DNA of 64,000 nucleotides from contig VWZL01000814.1 in NCBI GenBank assembly GCA_013396915.1, positions 84,017 through 148,016 of the forward strand, read 5' to 3'. This DNA is from Stercorarius parasiticus (Eukaryota; Chordata; Aves; Charadriiformes; Stercorariidae). The position numbers and the translations under genes are program-made. Below are positions 12,600 through 27,544 of this stretch, piece by piece. Below the pieces are notes generated by a model. The model saw nothing but the letters and a program-made list of their open reading frames with translations, did no database searches and was not told the DNA's origin. Position 1 is the first letter of the stretch. Every line of letters begins with the position of its first letter.

Positions 12600-15500
12600 G
12601 CATTAGCTACTTTTCAGTGAAATAGTGCAGTGAAATAGATGTTCCATCCAGAGCCTTTTTCTTGGAAGAAAATTATCCTATAGAGTCTTTTTTTCTTCTG
12701 TTTTTATTCAGAACAGCATCTCTACATTAAGGATGATGGCTTATGCTCAACACTGTGTTGCAACACCCTTCACGATACAATTCTAAGGTCACAACTCTCA
12801 ACTTGGCTGCACAGATGCTTTTAACAGAAATCCCTCCGTGTGTTAGCAACCTGTGGTATCAATATCTAGGCCTGCCCTTTGATCTCTTCCCTTCAGCGCT
12901 CTCTTTCCCTCTGCTATCAGCGCACTTCCCACCTCTCCCTTTGTTCCTCAGGATCACTCAGAGAGGAGCTGATCGTCTTCTGGGGTTAAGCAGAGTGAAC
13001 GATGCCATCATTACTAAAGAGAAGACAGAATGTGAAACGCAGTCAGCCTGTGCTGCCTGTGCATCAGGTGATGTAAAAAATATGGAAAGTCCATGATGTT
13101 GTTAGAGAAGAAATATACAGGATTTGCTTTTTGCCAAGTTAAGCTGATGCAGCATGTTCTTTCCGGATCGGGCTGTTTATATTCTCTGCCTTTTTCCTAC
13201 GCTATTCTTTCTCTTCCCCCCACCCCCCAAACCACTGACCATAATTGTTTAAAATACAGGCTTTACATGTGAATGGTTCTTTTTGGGAAGCAGAACTTTC
13301 CATACTGCTTTTTTTTCAGCTACACATGGAGCGAGTGCTAGGGAGGGAATTGGGGCTTGCAGATAACCTAGTGCTGTGGCCAGGGAAATTCTCGCACAGC
13401 TAAAGCCATCATCTTTACAAATGAAGATCCTTAAGCTCAATGTAAGTTTACCGTTTCAGCTAAACAATAGAGCAATTACCCTAAGGGAATAGAAGGGAGG
13501 AGTTATCTATCACAGGGTTATTTTTTTAGTATCTTTCCTAGACCTTAAACACTAGTATTATTCTTCTCTTCCGCGTTCTCAATGATGCTTTCAAATATTG
13601 GTTCACTGTTGTATATAGAACGGAGAGAGGGTGGGTACATATATGGGGGAGTGGGGGGGTATTTTCATAATCATTGTAGGAATATCTTATCCAAAATATT
13701 ATTTTTTTCTGGGACGGACTTAAATATTAGAACAATGTGGAGCTCAGCGCTTTGAAGCAGTGGTCTTCTGGCACAGTGAGGAAGCATTTGGCTCTCTCTG
13801 CTGCTTTTGGGTGGAACATCGTTAATTTCTTCGTAGTAGCTAGTATGGCACTGTGTTTTGGATCTGTGAGCAGCGTTGATAGCACAGGGATGTTGTAGCG
13901 GTTGCTGAGCAGTGCTTGCACAGCGTCAAGGTCACTTCTGCTTCTCACCCTGCCCCAGCAGTGAGCAGGCTGGGGTTACGCAAGAAGCTGGGAGGGGATG
14001 CAGCTGGGACAACTGACCCCAACCGACTTGGGGATGTCCCACACCGTATGGTGCTGTGCTCAGCAATAAGAGCTGGGGGGAGGAGGAGGAAGGGGGATGT
14101 TCAGAGTTGCAGCATCTGTCTTCTCAAGTCACTGTTACGTGTGCAGTTACAGGGTTCCATCCCTGCTTTCCTGGGGATGGCTGAACGCTACATGGATGTA
14201 GTGAATGAATTCCTTTTGCTTTGCTTGCGCGCGCAGCTTTTGCTTTACCCGTGAAACTGCCTTTATCTCAGCTGCAAGTTTTTGCACTTTATCCTTCCGA
14301 TTCTCCTCCCATCCTGCTGTGGGGGCATGAGCGAGTGGCTGCATGGGGCCGAGCTGCCCACAGGGGCTGACGCACAACACTCTCCCCTAAGCAAGCGGGC
14401 GCATAAAGCGGAGTTACTATGCAGCTATTAATTCAGCATCCTGCCTGACTAACTAATTCTGCGTCAGCTGGCTGACCTTCATTGCTTCCAGTCTCAGAGC
14501 AGCCCAGCCCCACGTGAAGACAGGTATTTCTGCATAGCACTGTATTTTTCTGCATAACCAAACCTGACGATTTGTATACAACGCCCCAGGAGAGAGCAAT
14601 GAATCAATTGTAAAAGCTTAAAAAAATGTTCTTTTGTGATTCATGGGCTCTGCCAGCTTCTGAGCAAGAAATCGCACAGCTGACGTGTATAATGTAACAG
14701 GAGGAAGAAATCTGTCAAACATGACCCACCTGCCAGCAGCAACTGACAGTGTGCCAAGAGTAACCCTAGAAATTATTCGTAAAACAGCACATTGTCTCAC
14801 GTTCTACCAAGAAACTCAAGGAAAGCAACCCTATACCTTACTAATCTCTGAATCTTGATAAGCACTGGAGTTGGGACTGGCCTGAGAAAGCTGTGATTTA
14901 AAAAGAAATGCTGTATATTTGGGCACTCTGTGAAGACTTGGTGACGTAGGTGAAGGCTACCAAAATGCTGAGGACTTGGCTCTTGGTGTGGCAGGGTGGG
15001 CCATCAGCATAGAAGGTTTAGAAAGGTGGCACCATGGATGGGGAGGGAAGGGGACCACGTCAGGAGGTGCACAGGAAGCGGTATGGCCCTAAAAGACCAA
15101 AAGCAACAGCTTAATCCCCTGTTCCAGGCTGGGAGATGAGAGTAAGCTTTTTGTTGCCCAAATGAGGAGACAATCAACTTCATCCCTGGCGCGGGGAGCA
15201 GGGAGAGCACCCCACCTCCAGACCTGCAGGACAAATCCTGCTCTCCCAAGGCAATTTGCAACCATCAAACCCAGTTTGTGAAGTGCTGGCACACAGGAGC
15301 CTTGGCGGAAGCTCAAATCCTGGTGTAATGCAAGTTGTCATCATTGTTAATAACACCAGAAAGTCACTTTGTAGACAAACCATAAAATAACATCTGTTCA
15401 GGGGCAGGAGCAATTCCCAAAGTCCTGAGTCTCTGAGCTCTTAACCTCCAGCTACAATAATTGCATTTTCACTGGAAAAGAATTTGAAGTCTAAATGTAT

Positions 15501-15940
15501 AAGGGTGAACAATAGGTGAACACTGTTCCTGTTTTGCTGTTGTCCCTAATTTCCTGTTCCCAAGCGTGTCTGGCAGAGAATTGTAGTCCAAAACCACGGA
15601 GCAAGAAGCAGAGGAAAGGCACGGCAGGCACTGACCATGTCACCAGGCAGTGGGCAGGGATGGGGCACTGAAGAAGTGTGCAGGGTGACAAAGGGGCCAA
15701 TGATGCCTTCCTTCAGCCTGGATCCTGCTGGGAACCCTCCGTGCCTCCCTCCCACTGCCGGAAGAGAAAGGGGATCCCTGCTAAATCCTTACTTCCCTGC
15801 AAAACTGTTGCAAACCCCATCTCCCGAGGCAGCTCTTTGACCCGTGTTAATGCCATGCTGTATCAGTGCTTTTCATGGCTTAGTAATTTCCACCTGCTCT
15901 TGGGAACACCTGGCCACTCCCTTTGTGATCACCTGTCCCA
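12600..15940. other. Intergenic DNA upstream of GAL3ST2
   Basis: I see no convincing exon, RNA gene or recognisable repeat in these 3.3 kb. A pyrimidine-rich tract (about 13207-13230) and a G-rich run (about 13645-13665) are present. The open frames are short and lack splice partners. Distal regulatory sequence for GAL3ST2 could lie here, but nothing specific can be supported. Confidence 0.45.
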
Positions 15941-15942
15941 GA

Positions 15943-16072
15943 CATTTATAGCAGCGACAGGATGCTAGAAATAGAGATGCGCCTGCTAAGAGCCGGAGGA
16001 GCCCGTAGACAAAAGGAGTATTGGTGTCGATTTGCAAAGGAGATATTTGCTAACTGGCAGCAGTGAGGCAGC
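15943..16072 (+). promoter_or_regulatory. GAL3ST2: Candidate TATA-type promoter and 5' UTR of GAL3ST2
   Basis: A TATA-like ATTTATAGC lies at about 15944-15952, roughly 120 nt before the GAL3ST2 ATG at 16073. A start near 15975 would give a 5' UTR of about 100 nt without an intron. The spacing is plausible for a tissue-restricted gene. This is inference from motif and position only. Confidence 0.35.
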
Positions 16073-19000
16073 ATGAAAAGCCCTGGGAGCACGTCAAGGT
16101 AAGGGGGGAGGGAGGTGAAGGCTACGGGTACGGAATTATAGAAAGGTCTGATTCAGGTACACCCTGTAAGTTGTTAGTAACCTATAGAGTTACAGCTTGC
16201 TCCAGGGTAGAGATTAATTTCGCCATGAGCGTTTCTTTCCTGTATTCCAGGTCTTTTAATTTGAAAGCACCTTGTTAGGTCAACGCACAGGTCTGTTATT
16301 TTCAGCTTAAGCCAAGTCAACACAAAGGTTGTCCCAAGCCTTAAAGCATCCTGTAGCGGCACCTCCAAGTACAACTTGAGAGGTGGTTTTCCATGTTTTC
16401 TTCTCAGCTGGGACATGGCACAGCACAGGTCAGAAAGATGAGTCAAGCCTCCGGTGCCAGCCCTGCTGACAGTTTCACAAGATTTTTAGCTTTTTAGAAG
16501 AATTTTGTGTCTTAGGGATCATCTCCCAAGTGCTCCCTCAAAGGGATCCCGGGCTGGTTGCATGTCTTGTGTGCTTAGGTAACTTTCTGCGACATTGGAA
16601 TTGTGGCTTTCTCTCTTGAACCTTGCTGTGGTGTTTGGTGTTGGGCTGTGGTGGGTTGACCCTGGCTGGATGTCAGGTGCCCACCGGAGCCGCTCTCGCT
16701 CCCCTCCTCAGCTGGACAGGGAGAGAAAATACAACGAAAGGCTGATGGGTTGAGATAAAGACAAGGAGAGATGACTCACCCCTTACCGTCATGGGTAGAT
16801 AGTCTCAATTTGGGGAAATTAATTTATTACCAATCAAACTGAAAATTAAGACTAAATCTTAAAACACCTTCCCCCCACCCCTCCCTTCTTCCCAGGTTTA
16901 ACTTCACTGCTGAATCCTCTCCCTCCTCCCCCCAAGTGGTGCAGGGGGATGGGGAATGGGGGTTGTGGTCAGTTCATCACGTGTTCTCTGCCGCTCCTTC
17001 GTCCTCATGGGAGGACTCCTCACACTTCCCCTGCTCCAGAGTGGGGTCCCTCCCATGGGAGACAGTCCTCCACGAACTTCTCCAATGCAAGACCAAGAAA
17101 ATACGCAGGGGCTGCGTTTGACAGACATGAGCCTGCTTGCTGCCTGTGGGTCCCTCTGCATTTCTTCTTCTGTCTCGTCTCTACTTACGTACATAGAGCA
17201 ATCAAAGGAATTTTGATTGTCTCACACCCACCCCCCTAACAGGCCTGGGACCAAACTTTCGAAGCTGTACTTTGAAACTCTTCATGCAGACGCTGTGCTG
17301 CAAATTCATATCAGAGGTTGGTACTGGCTGAGGGTCTTCCCTGGCTTTGGGAAGGGCTCTTCTGCCCTTCCTGAGGATTTCCCACTTTGGCTGGGGTGCT
17401 GTTGGACAAGGAAAGCGTTGTTGTGCAAAGCAAAGCTTGAAGCAAAAGTGGTTTTGGGCAGGTTTGCGTGGCGAGCAAAGCCAAACAGTTTTCTGCAGTG
17501 CCATCAAGATGGTGTAACTTCGCCACCTGTCTCCATGCTTCCACTGTGTTTGCATTCGGTTTGTAGCTCCCCACGATGGCTTTGTTTTTATGGGCAGGCC
17601 TTCATGTTCTGTTGGATTTTGCTCCCATCCTCTCTCCATTTTTCCATGGCTGAATCCAGGCTACCACAGCTCAGTTTGTCAGTCAGTGAGAGGCTGTAGC
17701 CCATTCCAGGTAAAGCTAGTGGTTGCACTCTCATAAGGCTAACTGGAAGGAGCAGTTCAGTGTCTTCCACATGGTACAAGCTGGAGGCTATGAAAGCCAC
17801 CACCCTGTGCAACAGGATCAGGTGTGAGGACCCCTTGGCCACAAGGGCAGTGGAGAGGACCACCAGATGCAGCCTGCAGCAAGCCACATACCCCCATCAG
17901 CCGTCAAGACTGGGCAGGCTTGGAGCCTTCCATGCTCCCTTGGGAGACTGGGAACCACAAGTGTGATCATGCCATGCAGGGATGGGATGGGACTGTATCT
18001 TCTCAAAACAACTTTAAAGCCCAAGCCAGATCTGCTGCATTTTGGAAATGGCAGATGAAAACTCAGAATTCACACAGAGTTAAAAAAGTTTTTAAGATCA
18101 GAGAAGTCAGATCAAGCTTGGTGATGAAAAGTTCCTTTTTAGTGGGCATCAGACTTTCAAAAGATCCTGGCCGTGTCCCAGATAGAATGCGCTGGTGATG
18201 ATAAATGTTGTTTGCCTAGTTAGTGCTTAAAAGATCCACCCCTCCTCATTATCCAGGCGAAACACGGGTGGAGGAGGTGCGTGGTGCTGAGGGACATGGT
18301 TTAGTGGTGGTTTTGGCAGTGTTAGGTTAATGGTTGGGCTCAATGATCTTAAAGGTCCCTTCCAACCTAGTTGATTATATGATTCCATGGTCCAAAAAGC
18401 TGCCTCTGAGCTCAGGAATTTTAGTCTGGCCAAGCTGAAGAGATCTGATGAAAGGGAGACCTGGGTGAGGCTGAGCACAAGAGCTGGGCTGGGAGGAGGA
18501 GATGTCACAGAGGGGAAGCAGTCCTCTTGTTTGAAAGCCGGGCATAATTAGTCCGTTACGGATGTTATTGGGTTATTAATCAGTTTCCTGTATTGAAAAA
18601 TCTGTTATATTGAAAAAAATGCTTTTAGTGTTAAGATCCCTATCTTCTGCAGTGATGTGATTGATGTGATTGCAGGAGCTGCTCAGATTTCTTACCGAGG
18701 AACTCCTTATACCCCTACAAAGGGCTCATTTTCTAGTGAAGGAACTAGAACTTTGAACAGTGAATAAGCTTTAAACCCCCAGAAATCTGAAAGAAAAGCA
18801 AAATAAAAGGCAGCAGAGCAGGAGACTGTCGGGAGACCTTAACAGGCCCTGTCTGAACCAGGCTGTGTCTTGCTACAGGCCAAAATTAGGAGAGTGATAG
18901 TGAAAGTGCAGTTTCTCACTGTCCAACCTTGAATGCCTGACCCAGCTAGGGGACCCAAACGTGGCTGGCACCACGGAGCCACAAAATTGTGTTCCCACTG

Positions 19001-20777
19001 ATAAAAATTCCCAGGGACAATATGCAAAGCTTGGTGATTCGCGTTCCAGGAAGGACTATCATGTAAAAATTCACTGAAACTCTTCTTTCTTTCCAGGAAT
19101 ATCAAATGTCTCATCTTTTTCAGTCTTTGCCTGGGACTCGTCTTCCTGTCGGGATTCTTCCACATGAAGAACAGAAATAATGTGTAAGTGAAGCAGAAGC
19201 AAGGTTGCATGACTTCATCTGCCCAGGACAGCAAGGAGCTGACCTGTGACACTTGATTTCACTCTCATGAGGCTTAAGCTAATACTGGAAGGGCAGCAGC
19301 CCAAAGATAGGTCCTAGATCCACATTTGGGCAGGCAAGGGATCAAATTAGCCAAAGTGCAGCTCTTTGGGGCAAAATCAGCCATATGGAAAAAAAAAGAA
19401 GGGGATCAAGCCGAAGCCTTTGGGTAATTGAGGACCTGGAGAAGCAGAAAACTGTCCAACATCTACGCCTGAGGAATGGGGCTTGGTTGGGTTGGTGCCT
19501 TGCTTGGACACATCTGCTCGGGTTTGGCTTTGCCAGGTCTCAGAGATGGGGTACGGCACTGGAGAGGCTCTTTTCCCTATCTTTTTGCCTTCCTGCAGAA
19601 TCTTGGAGAGCCATGAGGAGCTGCTGCCTTGCCGTGCCAAGACTAACGTCATGTTCCTCAAGACCCACAAGACTGCCAGCAGCACCATCCTGAACATCAT
19701 GTTCAGGTTCGCAGAGAGGTACAACCTCACTGTCGCCCTCCCAGCCAACGAGCTCGTCCACCTGGGCTACCCAAAGACCTTCCTGGCCCAATTTGTGGAG
19801 GAATTTCAAACCATAGGACAAAACTACAACATCATGTGCAACCACCTGCGATTTAACCTTTTGGAGGTAAGAAAGAGCCACGACACCTGTGGAGAAACCT
19901 GGTTGAACAAGCAAGTGCCTCTGGACTAACAGCCTCTCTTCTTCCTCCCTGCAAATAGGTGCAAAAGGTGATGGCAGCGAACACCTTCTACTTCTCCATC
20001 CTGAGGAACCCCATTCCTCTGCTGGAGTCTTCCTACGTCTACTACAAGGACGATGTCCCTGCCTTCAAGATCTCCAAGGATGTGAATGAGTACCTGGCGT
20101 CACCCACAAAATATTACCGTCCGGCGGATTACAAGCAAAACATGTATGCCCGCAATATCATGTGGTTTGACTTTGGCTATGATAACAATGCAGAGGACAA
20201 CAAAAAATACATCCAGATGGTCTTGAAGGAGATTGAACAGAACTTCCACCTGATCTTAATAGCAGACTACTTTGATGAGTCCATGATCCTCTTGAAGCAC
20301 ACTTTGTGCTGGGATCTGGATGATGTGATTTACTTTAAGCTCAATTCCAGAAGCCAGGACACTGTCCAGATCTTGACTCCAGAAAGCAAGGAACGGGTAA
20401 AAGTGTGGTGTTCGCTGGACTGGGAGCTCTACCTGCACTTCAACCAGAGCTTCTGGAGGAGAATTGAGGAGACCATAGGACTCAAGGAGCTGGAGAACGA
20501 GGTGAATCACCTGCGAAGGAGACAGAAGATGCTCATGGAGATCTGTCTTTTGAACCAGGAGGCAGTGGGGAAGGATCACATCAACAACAAAGCTCTCCTG
20601 CCTTACCAGTCAGGGGCCGCAAATATCCTTGGGTACAACCTCAAACAAGACTTGGACAACAGGACTCTGAAAACCTGCCAGAAAATGGTTATGCCAGAGC
20701 TCCAGTACATGTCCTATCTTTATGCTGTTCAACACCCGAACAAGAAGAGGAAGCAGTTAGGCTTGCCCTTGGCCTGA
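16073..20777 (+). CDS. GAL3ST2: Galactose-3-O-sulfotransferase 2 (4 coding exons)
   Basis: Golgi type II membrane enzyme that transfers sulfate from PAPS to the 3-OH of terminal beta-galactose on glycoprotein glycans. Exons: 16073-16098, 19097-19183, 19599-19866, 19959-20777. The joined frame is 1200 nt, 399 aa, against about 398 in human. Residues 1-9 are cytosolic (MKSPGSTSR). A hydrophobic signal anchor covers about 11-30, and the rest is lumenal. The PAPS 5'-phosphosulfate loop is [10 protein letters not shown] (58-67) and the 3'-phosphate region holds ILRNP (141-145). NLT at 80-82 is a possible N-glycosylation site. The tail carries the family segments GYNL and MPELQYM. The tiny first exon was chosen because its phase (AG|G) joins exactly to the membrane exon. 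Intron 1 contains an LTR and a CR1 tail. The paralogues GAL3ST1/3/4 are less likely given the D2HGDH-NEU4 neighbourhood. Confidence 0.93.
16647..17120 (+). mobile_element. Avian endogenous retrovirus LTR (degraded), in GAL3ST2 intron 1
   Basis: The segment opens with TGTGGTGGGTTGACC, a recognisable start of a common avian LTR family. It continues through a CCCCTCCTCAGCTGGACAGG-type stretch and an A-rich part (about 16790-16865). A G/C-rich part follows with repeated 'ctcc...gggtcc' phrases to about 17100. The right boundary is blurred, and I did not find a target-site duplication. No gag, pol or env frame is attached, so this is a solo, truncated LTR. Confidence 0.7.
18265..18390 (+). mobile_element. 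CR1 3' tail fragment
   Basis: About 125 bp ends with the CR1 signature 'ctcaatgatcttaaaggtcc' followed by CTTCCAACC and ATTATATGATTCC. It lies in GAL3ST2 intron 1, same strand as the gene. Confidence 0.85.
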
Positions 20778-21421
20778 ACCAGTTCCCAGGAGAAGACGCA
20801 GCTCCCAACTCAGGCATGTGACAACCCACTGGTGTTTCCCACCACTTTGCGTCACCCCATGTCTGGCACATGGCTGGCTCACAGGACTCTTGCACAGGAG
20901 GGGCTGGGGGGAGAGGCTGTGTTCGAGGCCACCAAGCTGGTGGTGGGCCCCTTTTTGGGGACCTTGAGCCAAAGGCTCTGCGTTGGCTGGATCCTGCGTG
21001 ATCCCTCTTCCCCACTCCCAGGCGGGGACAGCCTGCTGCTGCTGAGTGCTGGCCAGGCTTTCAACTGCCTCTTAATCATTAATCATGAGCTTAATCGTTT
21101 TGTTTGCATTCAACTTTATTTAATAGCTGTCCTTATGCCCAGGCTGGGTCACAGCTCACTAGAGCAAGTCTTGATATTTGGCGTTTAGGGGAAAAAAAGG
21201 GAGGGGGAGGGAAACAAGGAGCAGAGTGCGATGAGGGGACACAGTGCTTGGAAGAGGAGGAGAGATGCTGGGTCTCCCACCTAGCAGCATCTACGCTCAA
21301 TGATGTCTAACCACTGTGCGATGCCAGGGCTGCTTTTTGGGTGGGAGTCCCAAGTATCGTAAAGCCGGCTGCGCTGGCTGGCAGCCTTTCCCCACTGGCA
21401 CATGAGATGTCCCTCCCGTGT
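20778..21421 (+). other. GAL3ST2: GAL3ST2 3' region
   Basis: Sequence after the GAL3ST2 stop codon, expected to hold the 3' UTR. I find no canonical AATAAA in it; ATTAAA first appears near 21792. The 3' end of the transcript cannot be placed. Confidence 0.4.
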
Positions 21422-21495
21422 GTCATAGAATCAGAGAATGTGTTGGGTTGGAAGGGGCCTTTAAAGGTCATCTAGTCCAACCAGCCTTGGTTGGA
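21422..21495 (-). mobile_element. CR1 3' tail fragment, reverse orientation
   Basis: Reads TCATAGAATCA, then GGTTGGAAGGGGCC and CATCTAGTCCAACC, the reverse complement of the CR1 3' end. Confidence 0.85.
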
Positions 21496-21499
21496 CTAC

Positions 21500-23230
21500 A
21501 TGACCTAGGTTGGTTGAGGTGTGGGGGGCCTCTGCACCACTTGGGACCACTTGGTGCTCCCCTGGGAGGGCCCATTTTGTAGTTTCACCCCTCCCTCTTG
21601 GGCGAAGGTCCCTATTGTGGGGGCATGGATGGTCCCTTGGGCTCAGCATCCCTGAAGCCCTCTCTCAGTAGAGGCTTTGTTGCACCCCCCTTTGCTGTAT
21701 TGGCCAAACTCTTCAACACTGATTAGGAGAGGGGTGGAGGGAGGCACAGCTGCTGCTCGTTTAGGGCACAACCTTGTTATTGAAGGAGGTAATTAAACCT
21801 GCCTGCGCCATCTTTGCTCATTTGCCAGCTCCGTGCTGCTGCTCTGGTACTGGGAAGGTTCATTAGAAGGATGGCAGTGCCAAGCCCAACGTCTTTGGCG
21901 TTACTGCTGTTAATGATTGCCCATCGCTGGTTTCCATCACACCTGCCATCTCCAGTGGTGCAATATTTCAATGCTTAGTCAATGTCTCCCCAGTCATGCT
22001 AGTTGGGGACCAAATGGTGTGACTGGGATGATGATGGATCCAGAGTCGCTTGGCTTGTGCTTTCGCCCTAGGGGGTGATGCGGCCCAGCAGTATCCCAGC
22101 CCAGGAAGCGGGAGAGATGCTGTCAGAGGGCAGCGGAGCTGGGATTTTCCTCAGCTGCATTTAAAGCCAGCAGGGAGCCAGGGGAGCCAGTTGAGGCAAG
22201 GGTTAACCCCCGCACTGCAACCTGTGCTGTTCCTCAACCCATGTGATGGACAACAGGAGCAACACGGAGATTAATGGGCACTGTCATGGTTTTCTGCTCC
22301 AGTAACCCTGGCTAAAATTAACCAGGCTTAGGAGGCGTTTGTAACTAGCCAGGGCAGAGGAGGCGGCGGCTGCATGTGTTCAGCCTGGGCAACCCCCGGG
22401 GGCCTTTCCCGGCCAATTCTGCAGCCAGAGCCTGGGCTTTCACCTTGGAGCTTCTGATCCATGACTTGCCGTATGAATTTTGTCAAGCCCCTTTAGCTAA
22501 GTTGGTGCCAGGGATGGAATATAAGTGCAAAAACAATTTCTTAACAGCTGACCTGTGCGCGGGTGGGGAGTCCTGGGAAGGCTGGGACCCTCCAGACCGC
22601 AGCCCTCAGGCTGGGGAGCTCACGGCTGGGATGGACCATGGTGAAAGTGGGTTACAGCACCTGGGCAGGGAGGTCTGGCCTCACCCAGCCTGCGGGAGGA
22701 GGGAAACTGAGGCAGGAGTGCAAACACTTCCCCGTCCAGCTCCCTTTGCCCCCCCTCTGAGAGGGGTCCAAGGCGGCAGCTTGGCATCCGCAGGGCCCCT
22801 GGCTCTGCCCGGGCTGGTAACACTGCCTTTGTGCCGCCTGGTGCTGCTGACTCAGGGCTTTTTCCCAGCCACCGCCACTGTGGGAGCCCCGTGACCCATC
22901 GGTGGGGGGACCCTGCAAGGGGGGGGTGGCAGTGAAGCAGGCGAAGCAGCGAGGTGACGGGCTCTACAGAAAGCCGGTGGCTGCGGGGACTGGCATTACC
23001 CCATGGTGGGGGCAAGGGACAGCGGGGACCCCCCAGCTGAGCACAACCCGGTGAGTGCCTTTGCTTTCTCCATGGGGTGTTCGATCAGGAAAAGCTCCTA
23101 ATAAAAACAGAGGTTAAAGTTGCCTTTCACCACTCTGGTGGGTTGCCCATCTCTTCCTGTGGCGATAACCTGGGGACACGCAGGGAGAGCTCTACACCCC
23201 ACTCCACAGGGACAGACCGGTTTCCCCCAG
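21500..23230. other. Intergenic GC-rich DNA between GAL3ST2 and NEU4
   Basis: No gene recognised. The longest forward frame (22376-22894, 172 codons) shows no family motif and no splice partner. GC-rich sequence opens such frames by chance. G-rich runs near 22904-22930 could form quadruplex structures. A NEU4 5' non-coding exon could lie here but I cannot place it. Confidence 0.4.
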
Positions 23231-23234
23231 GGCA

Positions 23235-23587
23235 GGGGGAACCTTAAGGGGAGACCTTCTCGCTCCCTACAACTCCCTGAAAGGAGGGTGTAGGTGGGGG
23301 GGTTGGTCTCTTCTCCCAAGTAACAGGCGATGGGGCAAGAGGAAATGGCCTCAAGTTGCACCAGGGGAGGTTTAGACTCGATATTAGGAAAAATTTTTAC
23401 ACTGAAAGGGTTATCAAGCACTGGAACAGGCTGCCCAGGGAAGCGGTTGAGGCACCATCCCTGGAGGGATTTAGAAGACAGGCAGACATGGTGCTTAGAG
23501 ATATGGTTTATGTCAGAGTTACGTTGGTGGTTGGACTGGATGATCTGAAAGGTTCCTCCCAACCTGGGCAATTCTGTGAGTCTATGA
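23235..23587 (+). mobile_element. CR1 LINE 3' fragment
   Basis: About 350 bp begins at the 'cttaaggggagacctt' segment. It passes through the 'ggaggtttagactcgatatt' segment and ends with 'aacctgggcaattctgtgag' and TCTATGA. It is a typical 5'-truncated CR1 upstream of NEU4. Confidence 0.9.
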
Positions 23588-24070
23588 AATGAGGAGCTGG
23601 CTGGGTCCGCTGTGCTGGAGGCACCAGAACTGCAGGACAAAAAGCTCCCTGACCCCCTCGGAGGACCCTGGGCTGGGCCCAGGGTCTTGTCTGTGTGGAG
23701 ATGGGCTCTGCCCCCCCAGTGCCCGGTCGGTGATGGGAGCAGGGAGCCTCAGGTCTCACCCTGCCCTTTGCTGACTGGCCATTATTTACCAGAAACCCTT
23801 TTTGAAGAGCATCTTGAAGATCAATTTAATTTTATATAGTTTTATTTTAGGTCAGCCTCTTTGGTGTTACCCAAAATCCTGTCCCACCTTTGAGCAGTGG
23901 TGACTTGTCACACGTTCAGCCCCTTTCAACTCCAACACTGCCTGTAGCGACTTGTCTTCCAGACCGTGCTCCCAGGGAGGTTCCCCAAACCCAAGCCCAC
24001 CAGGTTAAAACCCAGACCCCTCCAGGACAACCCAGCTCCTGGCCAGCAACTGGTTCTCCCCCTTCAGTGA

Positions 24071-26195
<2,125 letters not shown>

Positions 26196-26340
26196 TGCCC
26201 CCCTAGGTTGGCTCCCCCTGATCACCCAGTGCCGGACACCCGCTGGGACACTCACGGCCTGGGGTCCTGCCACCGGCCAGCACAGCCACACCACAGAGAA
26301 GGCACGTGCTACCACCTCAAAACTGGGTTTTACCTCTTTT

Positions 26341-26346
26341 TTTATT
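26341..26346 (-). promoter_or_regulatory. TM4SF19: Candidate polyadenylation signal of TM4SF19
   Basis: On the minus strand this reads AATAAA. It lies about 1.2 kb past the TM4SF19 stop codon and only about 150 bp from the NEU4 stop on the opposite strand. If used, the TM4SF19 3' UTR spans 26.3-27.5 kb and faces the NEU4 3' UTR. Confidence 0.4.
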
Positions 26347-27544
26347 GCTATTTTTTAATTATATAGTTGGTTGGGCACAGAGGCTTGTGCCACCAGCCCA
26401 GGCCCAGGCCCCTTTCCCAGCACACGAGCCACCCCATGACATACATAACAGGGGGCAGCAACAGCACTGCAGGAGAGAAGGCAGCCGGGGGCAGCCCCGG
26501 CTGGGTTGGGGGACATGACACTCCAGCTGTGCCATACCTGGTGGTACCACCCTGTTCCAATGGTTTCCCTCCCATGGTCATAAATATTTATGCTGCTTTT
26601 GTAACCGCTCCTTTCTAATGATCCTGTTTGAGCCACTTCCTCTTTTTCTCAACAGTCTCTCCAAAATCACCTGGTTACTGTTTAATCTGGCTGATTGCCT
26701 TTTTTAAAACTACTTTGGACACTGCTACTTTCCTCATAACCTTGTCAGTTGTGGGGCAAACATTCTCGCAGCACAGGCAGGTTCAGGTCTGTACCCACGC
26801 GGGGTCCCCGGAAAGGTTTAGGGGATGAGGGCGCAGGGATGGGGGACGTGCTGGAGCTGGCGTCACCCCCAGCGACTGCAGCAGGTCCTGGACCAGTGGG
26901 GATGAGCGGCTGCTCCTAACATCTGCTGCATGCCTGCGTGTACAGGACTTCACCGCATTTCCAGCACTATCTCCCTCAGCTCGACTCTATCCGAAGTCCC
27001 CCAGCCAGAGCTTGGCTTGGCTCCTGCCCCACGCAGGAGACAAACGCCAACACAAGCTGCCATAAATACAGATTAATTAACGAAAATAAGTTGATGTTCC
27101 AACTCTTATTTCTACAAAAACCACCACGCCACGTTTTGAACTTTGGCAGGTGGAGGGAGGGTAATAAGGAGCATCCAGGGAAGCCATTGGGCTCAGTGCT
27201 GGGATGCCAGGAGCCAGGTCCCCACCTCCATCGCTCACCGGGCTGGTTTACAGCCCCAGTGGCTGCCAGACCCAAGGTGGGGCATCTGCTCCAGGGTGGA
27301 GGAAGAGATACCACCTGGGCACAGGGCTCTGCACGGAGGCAGCCCTTTGCACGTTGACACCACACATGTGGCTTCAACATCTCATGCAGGCTGGGGTGTC
27401 TTTCCCCCATGGGGGAATCTGTTTTGCACTGGGCTGGTATCACAGCTTGTGCTGTATCCCTACCACAGCATTTGCCACCAGCTAAGGGACACACGGGGAT
27501 GACACCTCCTTCAAGTGCCAGCCTCCTGGCACAGTAGCAGGTCC
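26347..27544 (-). other. NEU4-TM4SF19 convergent intergenic region / 3' UTRs
   Basis: This 1.2-kb stretch between two converging stop codons contains no recognisable exon. PDCD1, the next gene after NEU4 in human, is not visible here. Most of it could be TM4SF19 3' UTR, read on the minus strand. Confidence 0.45.

Noticed and set aside
22376..22894. 172-codon plus-strand frame between GAL3ST2 and NEU4
   Set aside because: Low-complexity, GC-driven composition, no domain, no splice partner and no upstream promoter evidence.
26196..27544. Possible PDCD1 gene, expected next to NEU4 from human order
   Set aside because: No immunoglobulin-domain exon or cytoplasmic tyrosine motif was seen on either strand, and the space is too short for the usual five exons.
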